Program-made: the position numbers and the translations under genes
The notes under the pieces: model-generated
Told to the model about the DNA's origin: nothing
Database searches by the model: none
The model's input: only the letters and a program-made list of their open reading frames with translations
Part shown: positions 1 through 9,412 of the stretch, in pieces
Layout of the letters: every line of letters begins with the position of its first letter
Numbering within the stretch: position 1 is the stretch's first letter
Assembly (NCBI RefSeq): GCF_005217455.1
Contig: NZ_SZPQ01000006.1
Span: forward strand, 161,282 to 225,281
Origin: Martelella alba
Lineage (GTDB): Bacteria > Pseudomonadota > Gammaproteobacteria > Enterobacterales > Enterobacteriaceae
DNA: 64,000 nucleotides
Direction of reading: 5' to 3'

Positions 1-24
1 CTGGAGACAACGACCCGCGGCTGA

Positions 25-2739
25 CTAAACGGCAGGAGGGGAGAGTCTGTCGGCCGCCTTAGGCTCCGCCGGACTGTCTTCCGGCAGCGCCGGCGGTTGC
101 TCCATTGGCAGCCGGATAACAAAATTGGCGCCGCCCCCAGGCCGATTACCCGCGCGGATAGATCCGTTATGCATTTCCACGATGGCTTTGCACACCGCCA
201 GCCCGAGTCCCACCCCCGGAACGGCCGACTCTTTATGTCCGCGGGCGAATTTCTCGAAGATAAGCTGTTCCTGCCCCTCGGCGATGCCAGGGCCGCTATC
301 CCAGACGGTAATTTCCAGCATATCCTTTTGCGGCCGGGCGCGAATACCGATCTTCGCCTTGTCGCCGGCATATTTCAGCGCATTTTCCAGCAAGTTGGTG
401 AATACCCGCTCTAGCAAGGGGCCGTCGACATTGATCAACAAAAGTTGCTCCGGCATATCCAGCTCGACCTGACGGCCGTCGAGCAACGGCTCAATTGTCT
501 TCAGCGCGCAGCCTATCACCTCGTCGAGCGCTATCCATTCGGCCCGCAGATTGATACCGCCCGATTGAATACGGGCCATATCCAGCAGATTGTTTACCAG
601 CCGGATAGTGCTTAGGGTCTGCTGGCGAATCTGACTGGCCTGGGGCGCATAGCGCGATCCTTCCGCCGCCAGATCCAGCGTGAGAATTTCCGCCTGTCCG
701 AACAATACCGTCAAAGGCGTGCGCAAATCATGGGACAAGGCGGCCAGCAGGGAATTACGCAGTTCTTCCCGCTCCGCCGCCAGACGCGAGCGTTCCTCCC
801 GGCGGGTTAGCTCCATACGTTCCAGCGCGCCGGTCAACAGGAGGATAAAGGTCGCCAGCATGCGTTGTTGCTCTGGGATCATCAATTGCCGCAAGTTGGA
901 CGGCTCAATCACCAGCAGGCCTAAAACGGCGCCAGTGATTTTCAGCGGCAAAATTTGCCATGGCATACCCGGCAGAGTATCGGTGCCGGCTCCGGCCGGC
1001 AGCCCCTGATCGAAACTCCAGCGGGCGATGGCCTGATCGGGCGCGGACGTCAGGCTGGTTTCGCCGGCGGCGGCAAGCTCGCCATTTTCACGGGGCAAGA
1101 GCAAAGCGCTGCGCGCCTGCAAGGTCACTTCGATAATCCGCTGGCAGGAAGCGGCGATATCCCGCATGTTACGGGCGCTACTCAAGGCGCTGGACAATTC
1201 GTAGAGATGGCTGGCCCGTTGCTCCCGATAACGCGCCACTCTCGCCTGATAACGAACGCCGGCGGTCAGGTTGCCGATAATGATACCTACCGCCAGCATC
1301 ACGCCAAAGGTCACCAGGTATTGCACATCCGCTACCGCCACGGTGCCGGTGGGCGACACGAAGACCACATCGAATACCACGATGTTGAGCACCGTGGCCA
1401 CCACCGAGGGCCAGCGGCCATAACGCAAGGCCACCATCACCACCCCGAGGAGGTAGATCATGACCATATTGACGGCATTGACGCCCGACAACAGGCCCTT
1501 CCCGCCCAGCGTAATCAGACCGCACAGCGCCACGGCGGCCAGGCAACCCCGCACCTGGACGCGCCACTTATCCAAAAAGGGACGGCCGTCCGGCAGCGGC
1601 CCGGACGGCACATCGCTGCGCTCGTCCAGCGCGACGACCACCAGATCCAGATCGGTGCCGCGCCGCCCCAGCCGTCTGGCGAAATCATCCCGCCGCCAGC
1701 GATGCGCCGGAGTGCGGCCAATCACGATCTTGCCGAGATTATGATCGCGGGCGTAGCGCAGTACCGCTTCGACTTCGTCGGGATCGGACAACGTGGCCGT
1801 TTCCGCCCCCAAATCCTGGGCCAGTTGCAACGTGCGCAGAATATCGCGACGGCGTGGCTCGGCCAGGCGATGGAGCACGGGCGTCTCCACATATACCGCG
1901 TGCCAGACGCTACCCAGCTTGGCCGCCAGCCGGGCGGCGGTCCGCACCAGCTTTTCGCTGCCGGTGTTGGCGCCGATGCACAGCAAAATGGCATCCCGGG
2001 TGTGCCAGACCTTTTCCCGCCCCTGGGCATCGCGCCAGGCGCGCATTTGCACATCCACCCGATCGGCGGTTCGGCGTAACGCCAGTTCCCGTAAGGCGAA
2101 CAGATTGCCTTTGCGAAAGAAATTTTCAATGGCCCGCTCGGCGCGCTCGCCGACATACACTTTGCCCTCTTTCAATCGCTGGCGAAGATCATCGGGGGGC
2201 AAATCCACCAGCACCACCTCATCGGCGGCATCGAAGAAAGGGTCGGGCACGGTTTCACGGACGCGAATACCGGTGACGCCGCTGACGATATCGTTCAAGC
2301 TTTCCAGGTGCTGAACATTTACCGTGGTCATCACGTCGATACCGGCATTGAGCAATTCGTCAATATCCTGCCAGCGCTTGGGATGGCGCGATCCTCGCGC
2401 GTTGGTGTGCGCCAGCTCATCCATAAGAATGACCGCCGGATGGCGGGCCAGCGCGGCGTCCAGATCGAATTCCTGATGACGATACCGGCCGGTGGCGCGG
2501 CGCGGCAGCACGTCCAATCCCCGCAATTGGGCCGCGGTATCCGTTCGGCCATGGGTTTCCACCACGCCCACCAAAACATCCAGCCCTTGGGCGCGCAAAC
2601 GCCTGGCCTCCTGCAACATCGCCCAGGTTTTACCCACTCCGGCGCAAGCGCCGAAGTAGATTTTCAATTTCCCGCGGCGATGATCGCCGGCTTGCAACAA
2701 CAACGCGTCGGGATCGGGACGCGGTTGCTCTTCGCTCAT
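25..2739 (-). CDS. kdpD: Sensor histidine kinase KdpD
   Basis: Membrane sensor kinase that responds to K+ limitation and phosphorylates KdpE to switch on the Kdp K+ pump. In order the protein shows an N-terminal KdpD domain with a Walker A-like GACAGVGKT near residue 32, a universal-stress-like domain, four closely spaced membrane segments (about 400-500), a GAF-like region, and a kinase core with H-box SHDLRTPLT, N-box LLENALKYA and G-box DSGPGIA. The start at 2739 (904 aa) is chosen because AAGGAGA lies at the right distance; an upstream in-frame ATG at 2772 would add 11 residues. Length is close to E. coli KdpD (894 aa). kdpE would be expected off the left edge. Oddly, the upstream side carries divergent treF and no kdpFABC. 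Confidence 0.95.
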   Translation of the reverse strand: MSEEQPRPDPDALLLQAGDHRRGKLKIYFGACAGVGKTWAMLQEARRLRAQGLDVLVGVVETHGRTDTAAQLRGLDVLPRRATGRYRHQEFDLDAALARHPAVILMDELAHTNARGSRHPKRWQDIDELLNAGIDVMTTVNVQHLESLNDIVSGVTGIRVRETVPDPFFDAADEVVLVDLPPDDLRQRLKEGKVYVGERAERAIENFFRKGNLFALRELALRRTADRVDVQMRAWRDAQGREKVWHTRDAILLCIGANTGSEKLVRTAARLAAKLGSVWHAVYVETPVLHRLAEPRRRDILRTLQLAQDLGAETATLSDPDEVEAVLRYARDHNLGKIVIGRTPAHRWRRDDFARRLGRRGTDLDLVVVALDERSDVPSGPLPDGRPFLDKWRVQVRGCLAAVALCGLITLGGKGLLSGVNAVNMVMIYLLGVVMVALRYGRWPSVVATVLNIVVFDVVFVSPTGTVAVADVQYLVTFGVMLAVGIIIGNLTAGVRYQARVARYREQRASHLYELSSALSSARNMRDIAASCQRIIEVTLQARSALLLPRENGELAAAGETSLTSAPDQAIARWSFDQGLPAGAGTDTLPGMPWQILPLKITGAVLGLLVIEPSNLRQLMIPEQQRMLATFILLLTGALERMELTRREERSRLAAEREELRNSLLAALSHDLRTPLTVLFGQAEILTLDLAAEGSRYAPQASQIRQQTLSTIRLVNNLLDMARIQSGGINLRAEWIALDEVIGCALKTIEPLLDGRQVELDMPEQLLLINVDGPLLERVFTNLLENALKYAGDKAKIGIRARPQKDMLEITVWDSGPGIAEGQEQLIFEKFARGHKESAVPGVGLGLAVCKAIVEMHNGSIRAGNRPGGGANFVIRLPMEQPPALPEDSPAEPKAADRLSPPAV

Positions 2740-3340
2740 CATGTCTCCTTGGGGGGCCGGCCAATCGCTCATCCCGTATAACTGAGTCTAGGCGCCGCGC
2801 CGCAAATGCAGTGTAAAATTATTGATGCCGGATATACAAAAAATATAAAGAGACGCGCTTGGCGTCACCCGCCGTATCCTCCGCCCCACGGCAACGGTTT
2901 GCGTCATGCCGCCGCCCCGCGATCGCCGTGACGCTATATGGACGGCGTATGACCCACTTATCGGCGTTATCGCCTGGTCCGCCGCCGAAAATACCTGCCC
3001 GCCTTCGCGATATTTTCATCTGTTCTGGCCATCCTGTAAAATAATGCCAGGCGGTTATCTCTATCTCTCAAAAATACCTTTTTTTTGATTTCGGCAAAAC
3101 CTTGATACCGGATGAATAATAACAACACAAATTGAAAATCAAATTTTCGCTGGGATAATCTTATTTATATTTTAAATTCTTGAGATAATCACAGGCAGGC
3201 AAATCTGGAAACCTTCACTATACTTTAAATACTTTGAGTTCCATCGCGGCGGCAAGTTTGATTGCGCGCGGTGACGGAAATAGCCCTTTCTTACATCACC
3301 AGATAAAAGGGGAAATCTTATCGACAAATCAACCTTACCC
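2740..3340. other. kdpD-treF divergent intergenic region
   Basis: About 600 bases between two divergent genes. The kdpD-proximal part is GC-rich and shows no kdpC remnant in any frame I read. The part from about 3050 to 3250 is AT-rich and should hold the treF promoter, but no convincing -35/-10 pair stands out. A fragment of an ERIC end lies at 3219-3256. Confidence 0.5.
3219..3256. repeat. ERIC end fragment
   Basis: Resembles the terminal part of the ERIC elements elsewhere in the window: a TATACTTTAAATACTTTGAG segment followed by the characteristic TGCATCGCGGCGGCAAG-like block (here with one change). Only one end is present, so it is a truncated copy. Confidence 0.6.
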
Positions 3341-5002
3341 GTGAGCGCGCCGGGCGGCGCCGGGCTGAAACGACGCAAGCACTGTGAACCGAAACCGGTG
3401 TCCATTGGCGGCTTACCGATCTCAGATGAACTTAGCCCGGCGGATCGCTACGCCGAATTGTTCGACGCGGTACAAATGTCGCGGGTGTTCCCCGACAGCA
3501 AAACCTTTGTCGACTGCGCGCCTAAGATCGCGCCGGCGGACATTCTGGCCCGCTACCGGAAACAATCCCAACAACCCGGTTTTAACCTGGGCGATTTCGT
3601 CAAGGCGCATTTTACGCCGCCGTCTGTCCATGCCAGCCATTATGTGGCGGATCCCAATCAAAATATCATCGAACATATTGACGGCCTGTGGCAAGTGCTT
3701 ATCCGCCAGCCCGACGAGCATCCCGAACAGTCGTCGTTATTGCCCTTGCCGGAGCCCTATGTGGTGCCCGGCGGCCGGTTCGGCGAAATTTATTATTGGG
3801 ATTCCTATTTTACCATGTTGGGGCTGTCCGCCAGCGGACGAAACGATCTGCTACGCCATATGGCGAATAATTTTGCCTATCTTATCGATCATTACGGCCA
3901 TATTCCCAACGGCAATCGGACCTATTACCTGAGCCGTTCGCAACCGCCGGTTTTTGCTTTGATGGTGGAATTGTTTGAAACGGAAGACATCAGCGCGGCG
4001 GAACATTACCTACCGCAACTGCGTAAAGAATATCGCTACTGGATGGACGAAGCCGATTCCCTCAAACCGGGGGAAGCCGAGCGCCACGTGGTTAAACTGC
4101 CGGGCGGCGAAATCCTGAACCGCTATTGGGATGATCGCGATACGCCCAGGGACGAATCCTATCGGGAAGATGTCGAAACCGCCCGCAGCGCATCCCGCCC
4201 GGCCATGGAAATCTACCGCGATCTTCGTGCCGGCGCCGCCTCGGGCTGGGACTACTCTTCCCGATGGTTCGGCGATCCGATGGATATCAGCACTATCCGC
4301 ACCACGGCGATTTTGCCGGTGGATCTCAATAGTTTTCTTTACAAACTGGAAGCCACCATCGCCGATTTATCGGCCAGAACCGGTGATCATGCCGCGGCCA
4401 AAGCGTTCGGCGAACACGCCGCGGCCCGGCGCTCGGCCATGGATGCATGGCTATGGGACCCGGACAATGGCGTATTCACCGATTATGACTGGCGGTTATC
4501 CCGCCGTTGCGCCCTATCCTCCGCTTGCGCCGCACCGCTTTTTGTCGGCATGGCGCGGCCGGATCAGGCGGCCGCCGTGGCTAAAGCGATTACCGACAGG
4601 CTGCTGTATCCCGGCGGGATCATGACCACGCTGGCGGATAACGGCCAGCAATGGGATAAACCCAATGGCTGGGCGCCGTTGCAATGGATGGCGGTCCAAG
4701 GGTTAATCCGTTACGGCGAAAACACCCTGGCGGAAACCATCGCCGACCGCTGGCTAAATACCGTGGGCGAGCACTACCGGCAGTCGAGCAAACTGGTGGA
4801 AAAATACGATATCTCCGGGCGACAGGGAGCCAAGGGCGGCGGCGGCGGGGAATATCCCCTGCAAGATGGGTTCGGTTGGACCAACGGCGTGGTGCGAAAG
4901 CTATTGACCCAATTTTGCGATCATGCCACACAGCGGGCCTGCGCCAATCCTGGCGATGGCGTCCCGCCGCCAGCCGCCGGCAACGAGCGGCCCAACGTAT
5001 AA
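3341..5002 (+). CDS. treF: Cytoplasmic trehalase TreF
   Basis: Hydrolyses alpha,alpha-trehalose to two glucose in the cytoplasm (GH37). Both trehalase signatures are visible: PGGRFGEIYYWDSY at residues 143-156 and QQWDKPNGWAP near 436-446, plus the SGWDYSSRW segment with the likely catalytic Asp304 and a glycine-rich GGGGGEY before the C-terminus. There is no signal peptide, which separates it from periplasmic TreA. Length is 553 aa against 549 in E. coli. The GTG at 3341 has no good ribosome site; an AAAGGGG at 3306-3312 is ideally placed for an in-frame ATC at 3320, so the true start may be non-canonical and seven codons upstream. Followed 43 bases later by a dehydrogenase gene on the same strand, probably one operon. 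Confidence 0.93.
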   Translation: MSAPGGAGLKRRKHCEPKPVSIGGLPISDELSPADRYAELFDAVQMSRVFPDSKTFVDCAPKIAPADILARYRKQSQQPGFNLGDFVKAHFTPPSVHASHYVADPNQNIIEHIDGLWQVLIRQPDEHPEQSSLLPLPEPYVVPGGRFGEIYYWDSYFTMLGLSASGRNDLLRHMANNFAYLIDHYGHIPNGNRTYYLSRSQPPVFALMVELFETEDISAAEHYLPQLRKEYRYWMDEADSLKPGEAERHVVKLPGGEILNRYWDDRDTPRDESYREDVETARSASRPAMEIYRDLRAGAASGWDYSSRWFGDPMDISTIRTTAILPVDLNSFLYKLEATIADLSARTGDHAAAKAFGEHAAARRSAMDAWLWDPDNGVFTDYDWRLSRRCALSSACAAPLFVGMARPDQAAAVAKAITDRLLYPGGIMTTLADNGQQWDKPNGWAPLQWMAVQGLIRYGENTLAETIADRWLNTVGEHYRQSSKLVEKYDISGRQGAKGGGGGEYPLQDGFGWTNGVVRKLLTQFCDHATQRACANPGDGVPPPAAGNERPNV

Positions 5003-5045
5003 CACGTCGACAACTATACAAACTAGACAATAAAGGAGAGCTCTT

Positions 5046-5816
5046 ATGCAAAATTTGCAAGGACAAGTCGCGCTGGTCACCGGCAGCGCGCAAGGCATCG
5101 GCAAAGCCATCGCGCTACGCCTGGCGCAGGAAGGCGCGGATATCGTCATCGTGGATCGCAACGATGACAGCCGGGCCGAAGAGGTGCTGGGGGAAATCAA
5201 GGCCCTCGGTCGTCGGGTCGTGGTTGATGCCGGTGATATCGGCCGGGTGGACGACATTCAGCGCATCATCCGTGACAGCGCTGCCCAACTGGGTCGGCTG
5301 GACATTCTGGTTAACAACGCCGGGATCGAACACAATGCCTCGTTCATCGACATTGCCGAAGCGGATTACGATGCGGTGCTGGATGTCAATCTCAAGGGAA
5401 CTTTTTTCATGACCCAGGCCTTTGTGCGGCATTTGCGCTCCGCCAATCGCCCCGGCCGCATCATCAATGTCAGCTCAGTGCATGAGGAACTGCCTTTCCC
5501 GCATTTCACCACTTATTGCGCCTCCAAGGGCGGGCTGAAAATGCTGATGCGCAACTTGGCCATCGAGCTGGCGCCTTTCGGCATCACAGTCAACAATATC
5601 GCGCCCGGCGCCATTGAAACGCCGATCAACACCCGGCTGATGCACAGTCCCGAACTGCTCAAAGCGCTCATCGGCAATATCCCGCTGGGACGACTGGGCA
5701 AACCGGAAGACGTGGCCGGCATGGCGGCCTATCTGGCCGGACCGGATGCGGCCTACGTCACGGGCGCCACCATGGTGGTGGATGGCGGATTGTTGTGGAA
5801 CTACTCAGAGCAATAA
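5046..5816 (+). CDS. SDR-family glucose 1-dehydrogenase-like oxidoreductase
   Basis: A classical short-chain dehydrogenase of 256 aa. The cofactor motif TGSAQGIG is at 12-19, NNAG at 90-93, and the catalytic Ser143/144, Tyr157 and Lys161 (TYCASKGG) are all present. The C-terminal GATMVVDGG is typical of the glucose 1-dehydrogenase branch, but substrate cannot be read from sequence alone. The ribosome site AAAGGAGAG precedes ATG with good spacing. Because it follows treF directly, oxidation of trehalose-derived glucose is a reasonable inference. The cofactor (NAD or NADP) is unclear; Asp37 after beta-2 favours NAD. Confidence 0.85.
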   Translation: MQNLQGQVALVTGSAQGIGKAIALRLAQEGADIVIVDRNDDSRAEEVLGEIKALGRRVVVDAGDIGRVDDIQRIIRDSAAQLGRLDILVNNAGIEHNASFIDIAEADYDAVLDVNLKGTFFMTQAFVRHLRSANRPGRIINVSSVHEELPFPHFTTYCASKGGLKMLMRNLAIELAPFGITVNNIAPGAIETPINTRLMHSPELLKALIGNIPLGRLGKPEDVAGMAAYLAGPDAAYVTGATMVVDGGLLWNYSEQ

Positions 5817-6057
5817 CCCCCCTCACCACGATATCCCGATAAGAGACAAGAAGTCTCTGGTATATTCCCCCGCAGGGTATCAAGGGGGTAACCGGAATAA
5901 GGGCATTCCGCCGGCAAAAAGGCCGCCTGAGGGCAAGCGGATAAACCGCCTTATCCCGGGCGCGGGTGTATGGGAATGATAAACCGCTATTCTTCGTCCG
6001 AGGGTTTCAAAAAAAAGACAGTTTATTGTGAGACCATGAAAATGTTTTTTGGTCGTC

Positions 6058-6345
6058 GCGTCACCCTATACTACGTTAAATATCAACGGGAAAATTTTAG
6101 AACGTTTACTTATTGATACCGGCGCGGGAGGAGGCCTACACTTAAAAGATAGTGCGCTGCTGATTTACCAGGCCACTTTGCAAAATAGGTAGCAACATCT
6201 CAATTCGCCGACGCTTACGGTACGGTGCGAAAGACCAATCTCTACAACGCACCCGCTCTCATTATCAATGGCGTAAGGATAGAGAATGTCCCTCTTACCA
6301 CTTTCATGATGTGGGGAACAATGACGGCACCCCGCCGTAAACGCG
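6058..6345 (+). pseudogene. Decayed retropepsin-like aspartyl protease gene
   Basis: In one frame positions 6079-6170 read NINGKILERLLIDTGAGGG, carrying the DTGA motif of clan AA (retropepsin-like) aspartic proteases. That frame stops at 6190. From about 6200 another frame continues with FADAYGTVRKTNLYNAP and INGVRIENVPL, matching the later strands of such domains. The two halves are joined by a frameshift between roughly 6180 and 6205, and no start, signal peptide or C-terminus is intact. Recognition is by motif only; the parent family and length are uncertain. Confidence 0.6.
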
Positions 6346-6467
6346 CCGCTATTTCGCAATCGGGCCATAGGCGCCGGGCACCAGGACGGGCTAAATCAGC
6401 ATTTGCTTACGCGGGGGGAGTCTCTTGGGTAACTTTGCCGTCAAGGCGATAAGTGATATCGGGGAAA

Positions 6468-6506
6468 ACAAAAAAACAGCAAGTCTGAATAACATGCTGT
6501 TTTTAT
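6468..6506 (-). terminator. Rho-independent terminator after tRNA-Pro
   Basis: Stem AAAAACAGCA pairs with TGCTGTTTTT around a 13-base loop, flanked by T runs on both strands, so it could act in either direction. It lies about 50 bases beyond the 3' end of the minus-strand tRNA gene. Confidence 0.75.
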
Positions 6507-6554
6507 TGCACTTGACAACCCCGTCAGAAGATATGGACGGAGCGTCGGGGAATT

Positions 6555-6631
6555 TGGTCGGTGAGAGAGGATTTGAACCTCCGACCCACACGTCCCGAAC
6601 GTGTTGCGCTACCAGGCTGCGCTACTCACCG
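6555..6631 (-). tRNA. proK: tRNA-Pro (anticodon CGG)
   Basis: A 77-base cloverleaf on the minus strand: acceptor CGGTGAG pairs with CTCACCG, the D-loop has AGCCTGGTAGCG, the anticodon loop reads TTCGGGA (CGG, decoding CCG), the T-arm has GGTTCAAATCC, and CCA is encoded. It differs from E. coli proK at only a few stem positions. As in E. coli it lies next to eptB. Confidence 0.96.
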
Positions 6632-6641
6632 AGTGCGGCGC

Positions 6642-6670
6642 ATATTACTGCGGCCGCCACTATGCGTCAA
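6642..6670 (-). promoter_or_regulatory. Sigma-70 promoter of tRNA-Pro
   Basis: On the minus strand TTGACG and TAATAT are separated by exactly 17 bases and followed by a GC-rich GCGCCGC discriminator, the arrangement typical of stringently controlled stable-RNA promoters. It ends about 10 bases before the tRNA. Confidence 0.85.
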
Positions 6671-6795
6671 TCCCTTTTTTTATTAATGAATACCGATTGT
6701 TTACAAAGCATGCATCCCCGCTTTTCGGCGCCAGACAAGGACATGGCGCCATCACCCGGCCTCAAGACCTAAAACCGTCGGGCCAGGCATGAGGG

Positions 6796-8481
6796 CTATA
6801 GCGTTGATTCCGGCGCGGGCCCGGCGCACCAGTTGTTGGCCGCCTTGATGCCGCCGTTGGGCGAGGTATACCCCAGACAGCCGAGCAGAGAATCGAAAAT
6901 CTCCTCATGGCGGTGTGTTACTCCGGCCCGTTGCTGCGCCCGCAGGCTATCGAAGGCCGCGCGACGCCCGGCATCGGCCAGGAATTTGTCGGACGCCCAG
7001 ACCAGCAGCGGTACGCGGAACTGTTCCGACGGCGCCATATTGCGCGGCGTACCGTGCAGATGATGATTCTCGTCAATGGATTCGCCATGATCCGCGGCGT
7101 AAAACACCAAGGCCTTCCTGTCTCGGACTTCATCAAACACCTTGTCAATAAAACTGTCCACATAAAGCACGCTGTTGTCATAGGCATTGATCAGTTGCGC
7201 CTTGCTGCAAGCCTGATCGACGCTGGTGCACTCCGGCTGATAACGGGCATAGCCGCGCGGATAACGCTGTGAATAGAGATAATGGGAACCTTTGGTATGG
7301 AGGATGATCAGATGCTTGCCGCGGGGATGCCTATCGAGAGACGCGCGCATCTCGCCAATCAGCAGCATGTCGTCGACGGTTTTGCCTTCGTTGCGCTTTT
7401 CCGCGCCGATCATCTCGCGAAACGTAAACTGATCGGCGTCGGTATTGTTATAAAACCAGACTTCACTTTGCATAGCGAACAGCTCGGAACTGAACCCCAG
7501 CGCATGCATCACCGAAAAAACGTTTTTCTCCTTGAGCGTGCGTTGCGGGTTATCCGCCGTTCCCCCTTCACGCACAAACATGCACCGCAAGGACAGTTTG
7601 GTGGCCGTATCGCAGGAATGGCCACGGAAGGCCACCAGATTCCGCTCGGCGGACAGTTTCGGCGTGGTATCCCTTCCATACCCCAACAATCCCATATGAT
7701 CCCAGCGGGTGGTTTCGCCGATGATAAACACGACATGGGTGTCATCGATACCGGCCGGCGGAAGATAAGTAAAGTGCCGTCCAGGATCGTAAAGCGAAGC
7801 GTTATCCTGCCGCTCATCCCACTGGGCATAGGCGAACAGGCCGAGCGCGGCCAACCAGTTCACCGGTAAATAGGAATGGGCGATAATGCCCCCGTAACTG
7901 GGCAAATCGATATTGGTCAGCTTTTCCTTAAGATTCTGCGCTTTTTCCTGATAACGCACCGGCAGCCAAATTAACGCGATAACCATCAGTAAGCCCGCCA
8001 ACGGCCCAAACCGCTGGCCGGGCGTTTTCAACTGGTGTAACAGCATCCCCTGGTCCGGGCCTTTCCAGATGTAAATTAACGGTAAGATACTGACCGCCGC
8101 CATCCACAAATAAAAATGAAGCCCGATGACTTCCTTGGATAAGTCGGTATCCGTGGTCATCACCGAGGCGATAATGCCATAGCCTATCACCACGTTGAAA
8201 TGGGTCATGTAATAGCTGGCGGCGGCGGAAACCAGCAGCAACAGGGTGGCGGCGCTCCGGTAGAAATAATGCCCCCCAAGCGATATCAGCCTCATCAGGA
8301 GAAAGGTGCTGAGAATGGCGGCGGACACTTCTGTCGCTGCAATGGCCAGATTGGCCGGCGATGCGGTTGGGTGTAGCCGGTCGAAACGCCGAACGAATAC
8401 CGACAGATTGAGAAAAAGTCCGATATATACCGCAAGAAAAATTGAAAGCCGATGTTGCAAAAGTGGTTTGACTAACGTCAT
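6796..8481 (-). CDS. eptB: Kdo2-lipid A phosphoethanolamine 7''-transferase EptB
   Basis: Inner-membrane enzyme that adds phosphoethanolamine to the outer Kdo of LPS. The N-terminal 190 residues hold about five membrane segments; the rest is a periplasmic alkaline-phosphatase-like domain with FIIGETTRWDHMG (catalytic Thr), the DTATKLSLRCMF segment, HTKGSHYLYS and the metal-binding AADHGES and LHGTPRNMAP motifs. Similarity to E. coli EptB (563 aa) runs nearly end to end. The ATG at 8481 (561 aa) is preferred because it matches the E. coli N-terminus; a GTG at 8514 would add 11 residues. Neither has a strong ribosome site. The tRNA-Pro neighbour is conserved in E. coli. Confidence 0.95.
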   Translation of the reverse strand: MTLVKPLLQHRLSIFLAVYIGLFLNLSVFVRRFDRLHPTASPANLAIAATEVSAAILSTFLLMRLISLGGHYFYRSAATLLLLVSAAASYYMTHFNVVIGYGIIASVMTTDTDLSKEVIGLHFYLWMAAVSILPLIYIWKGPDQGMLLHQLKTPGQRFGPLAGLLMVIALIWLPVRYQEKAQNLKEKLTNIDLPSYGGIIAHSYLPVNWLAALGLFAYAQWDERQDNASLYDPGRHFTYLPPAGIDDTHVVFIIGETTRWDHMGLLGYGRDTTPKLSAERNLVAFRGHSCDTATKLSLRCMFVREGGTADNPQRTLKEKNVFSVMHALGFSSELFAMQSEVWFYNNTDADQFTFREMIGAEKRNEGKTVDDMLLIGEMRASLDRHPRGKHLIILHTKGSHYLYSQRYPRGYARYQPECTSVDQACSKAQLINAYDNSVLYVDSFIDKVFDEVRDRKALVFYAADHGESIDENHHLHGTPRNMAPSEQFRVPLLVWASDKFLADAGRRAAFDSLRAQQRAGVTHRHEEIFDSLLGCLGYTSPNGGIKAANNWCAGPAPESTL

Positions 8482-8768
8482 CGTTGGAAAAGTCCCGGCG
8501 AATCCAAAAAACACACTGATTTATTGTTATTACTGAAATTTTTAGCAACAGATAAGACCGTTACGAGAAATCAGCGCTAACGACGGAGTAAAAAAGAAGA
8601 GGAATTATGCGTTTTAAGACAAGGAAAGCGTTAAGAAGTTTTACCAAAGATTGCGCCAAGCCGCAAAATTCACGTCATACCGTCACGCCCGGCATGGTAG
8701 CGCCGGGCGTTATGGACAAACCGGCCGGTCATACGCCGAAGCGTTCGCCGACCGGATAGGCAGACGGT

Positions 8769-9197
8769 TTAGCTGATAATATTGAGTTTGACATCAATAT
8801 TGTTGCGGGTGGCATTGGAGTAAGGGCAGACAACATGCGCCTTTTTGACCAAATCTTCCGCCACCGCGCGATCCACGCCAGGGAGATGGATATCCAGTTG
8901 GGCTTCGATGGCAAAACCGGTGGGGACGGGACCGATGCCCACTGTGCCTTCGATAAAGGCCTCGGCCGGCAGTTTGACCTTTTCCTGTGAAGCCACATGC
9001 TTTAGCGCGCCGAGAAAGCAGGCGGAATAGCCGGCGGCGAACAATTGCTCCGGATTGGTAAACGCCCCGCCCAGTCCGCCCATTTCTTTGGGAACACCCA
9101 ATTTAACATCCAGCACGCCATCGGATGAAGTGGCTCGTCCGTCACGTCCGCCGGTCGCTTTGGCTTTGGCTCGATACAGCACTTTTTCAATGGACAT
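8769..9197 (-). CDS. ohr: Organic hydroperoxide resistance protein Ohr
   Basis: Thiol-dependent peroxidase of the Ohr/OsmC family that reduces organic and fatty-acid hydroperoxides in the cytoplasm. The 142-aa protein keeps the two redox cysteines, Cys60 in [10 protein letters not shown] and Cys124 in [10 protein letters not shown], and the Arg18 and Glu50 positions that assist them. The [11 protein letters not shown] block marks Ohr rather than OsmC. Located 215 bases from the MarR-type ohrR on the same strand, the usual regulator-target pairing. The gap holds an imperfect ATCGCTTGCAAT palindrome at 9332-9343 that could be an OhrR site. Confidence 0.95.
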   Translation of the reverse strand: MSIEKVLYRAKAKATGGRDGRATSSDGVLDVKLGVPKEMGGLGGAFTNPEQLFAAGYSACFLGALKHVASQEKVKLPAEAFIEGTVGIGPVPTGFAIEAQLDIHLPGVDRAVAEDLVKKAHVVCPYSNATRNNIDVKLNIIS

Positions 9198-9412
9198 TGT
9201 GTTTTCCTCTTACGTTATGGTGGGTGTCTCGGTTTCCCGGAGCCTTTTAACACGCTGATTTACCGAGTTAAACGACTTCAAATCTTTTGGCGCGCCGCCC
9301 TGGGAACCCGAAAATATTCACTAGCTATTAAATCGCTTGCAATATAAATGCCGGGACACTTATTATTATAGCGCATACCGGCAAGATGGCTGTGGCTAGT
9401 GCCCGCCCGGCA

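Noticed and set aside
955..2079. 374-aa open frame on the plus strand inside kdpD
   Set aside because: Antisense shadow of kdpD, with no ribosome site and no recognisable motif.
3388..3402. PtxS-like match in treF
   Set aside because: It lies inside the coding sequence and matches only 11 of 14 bases without a true palindrome.
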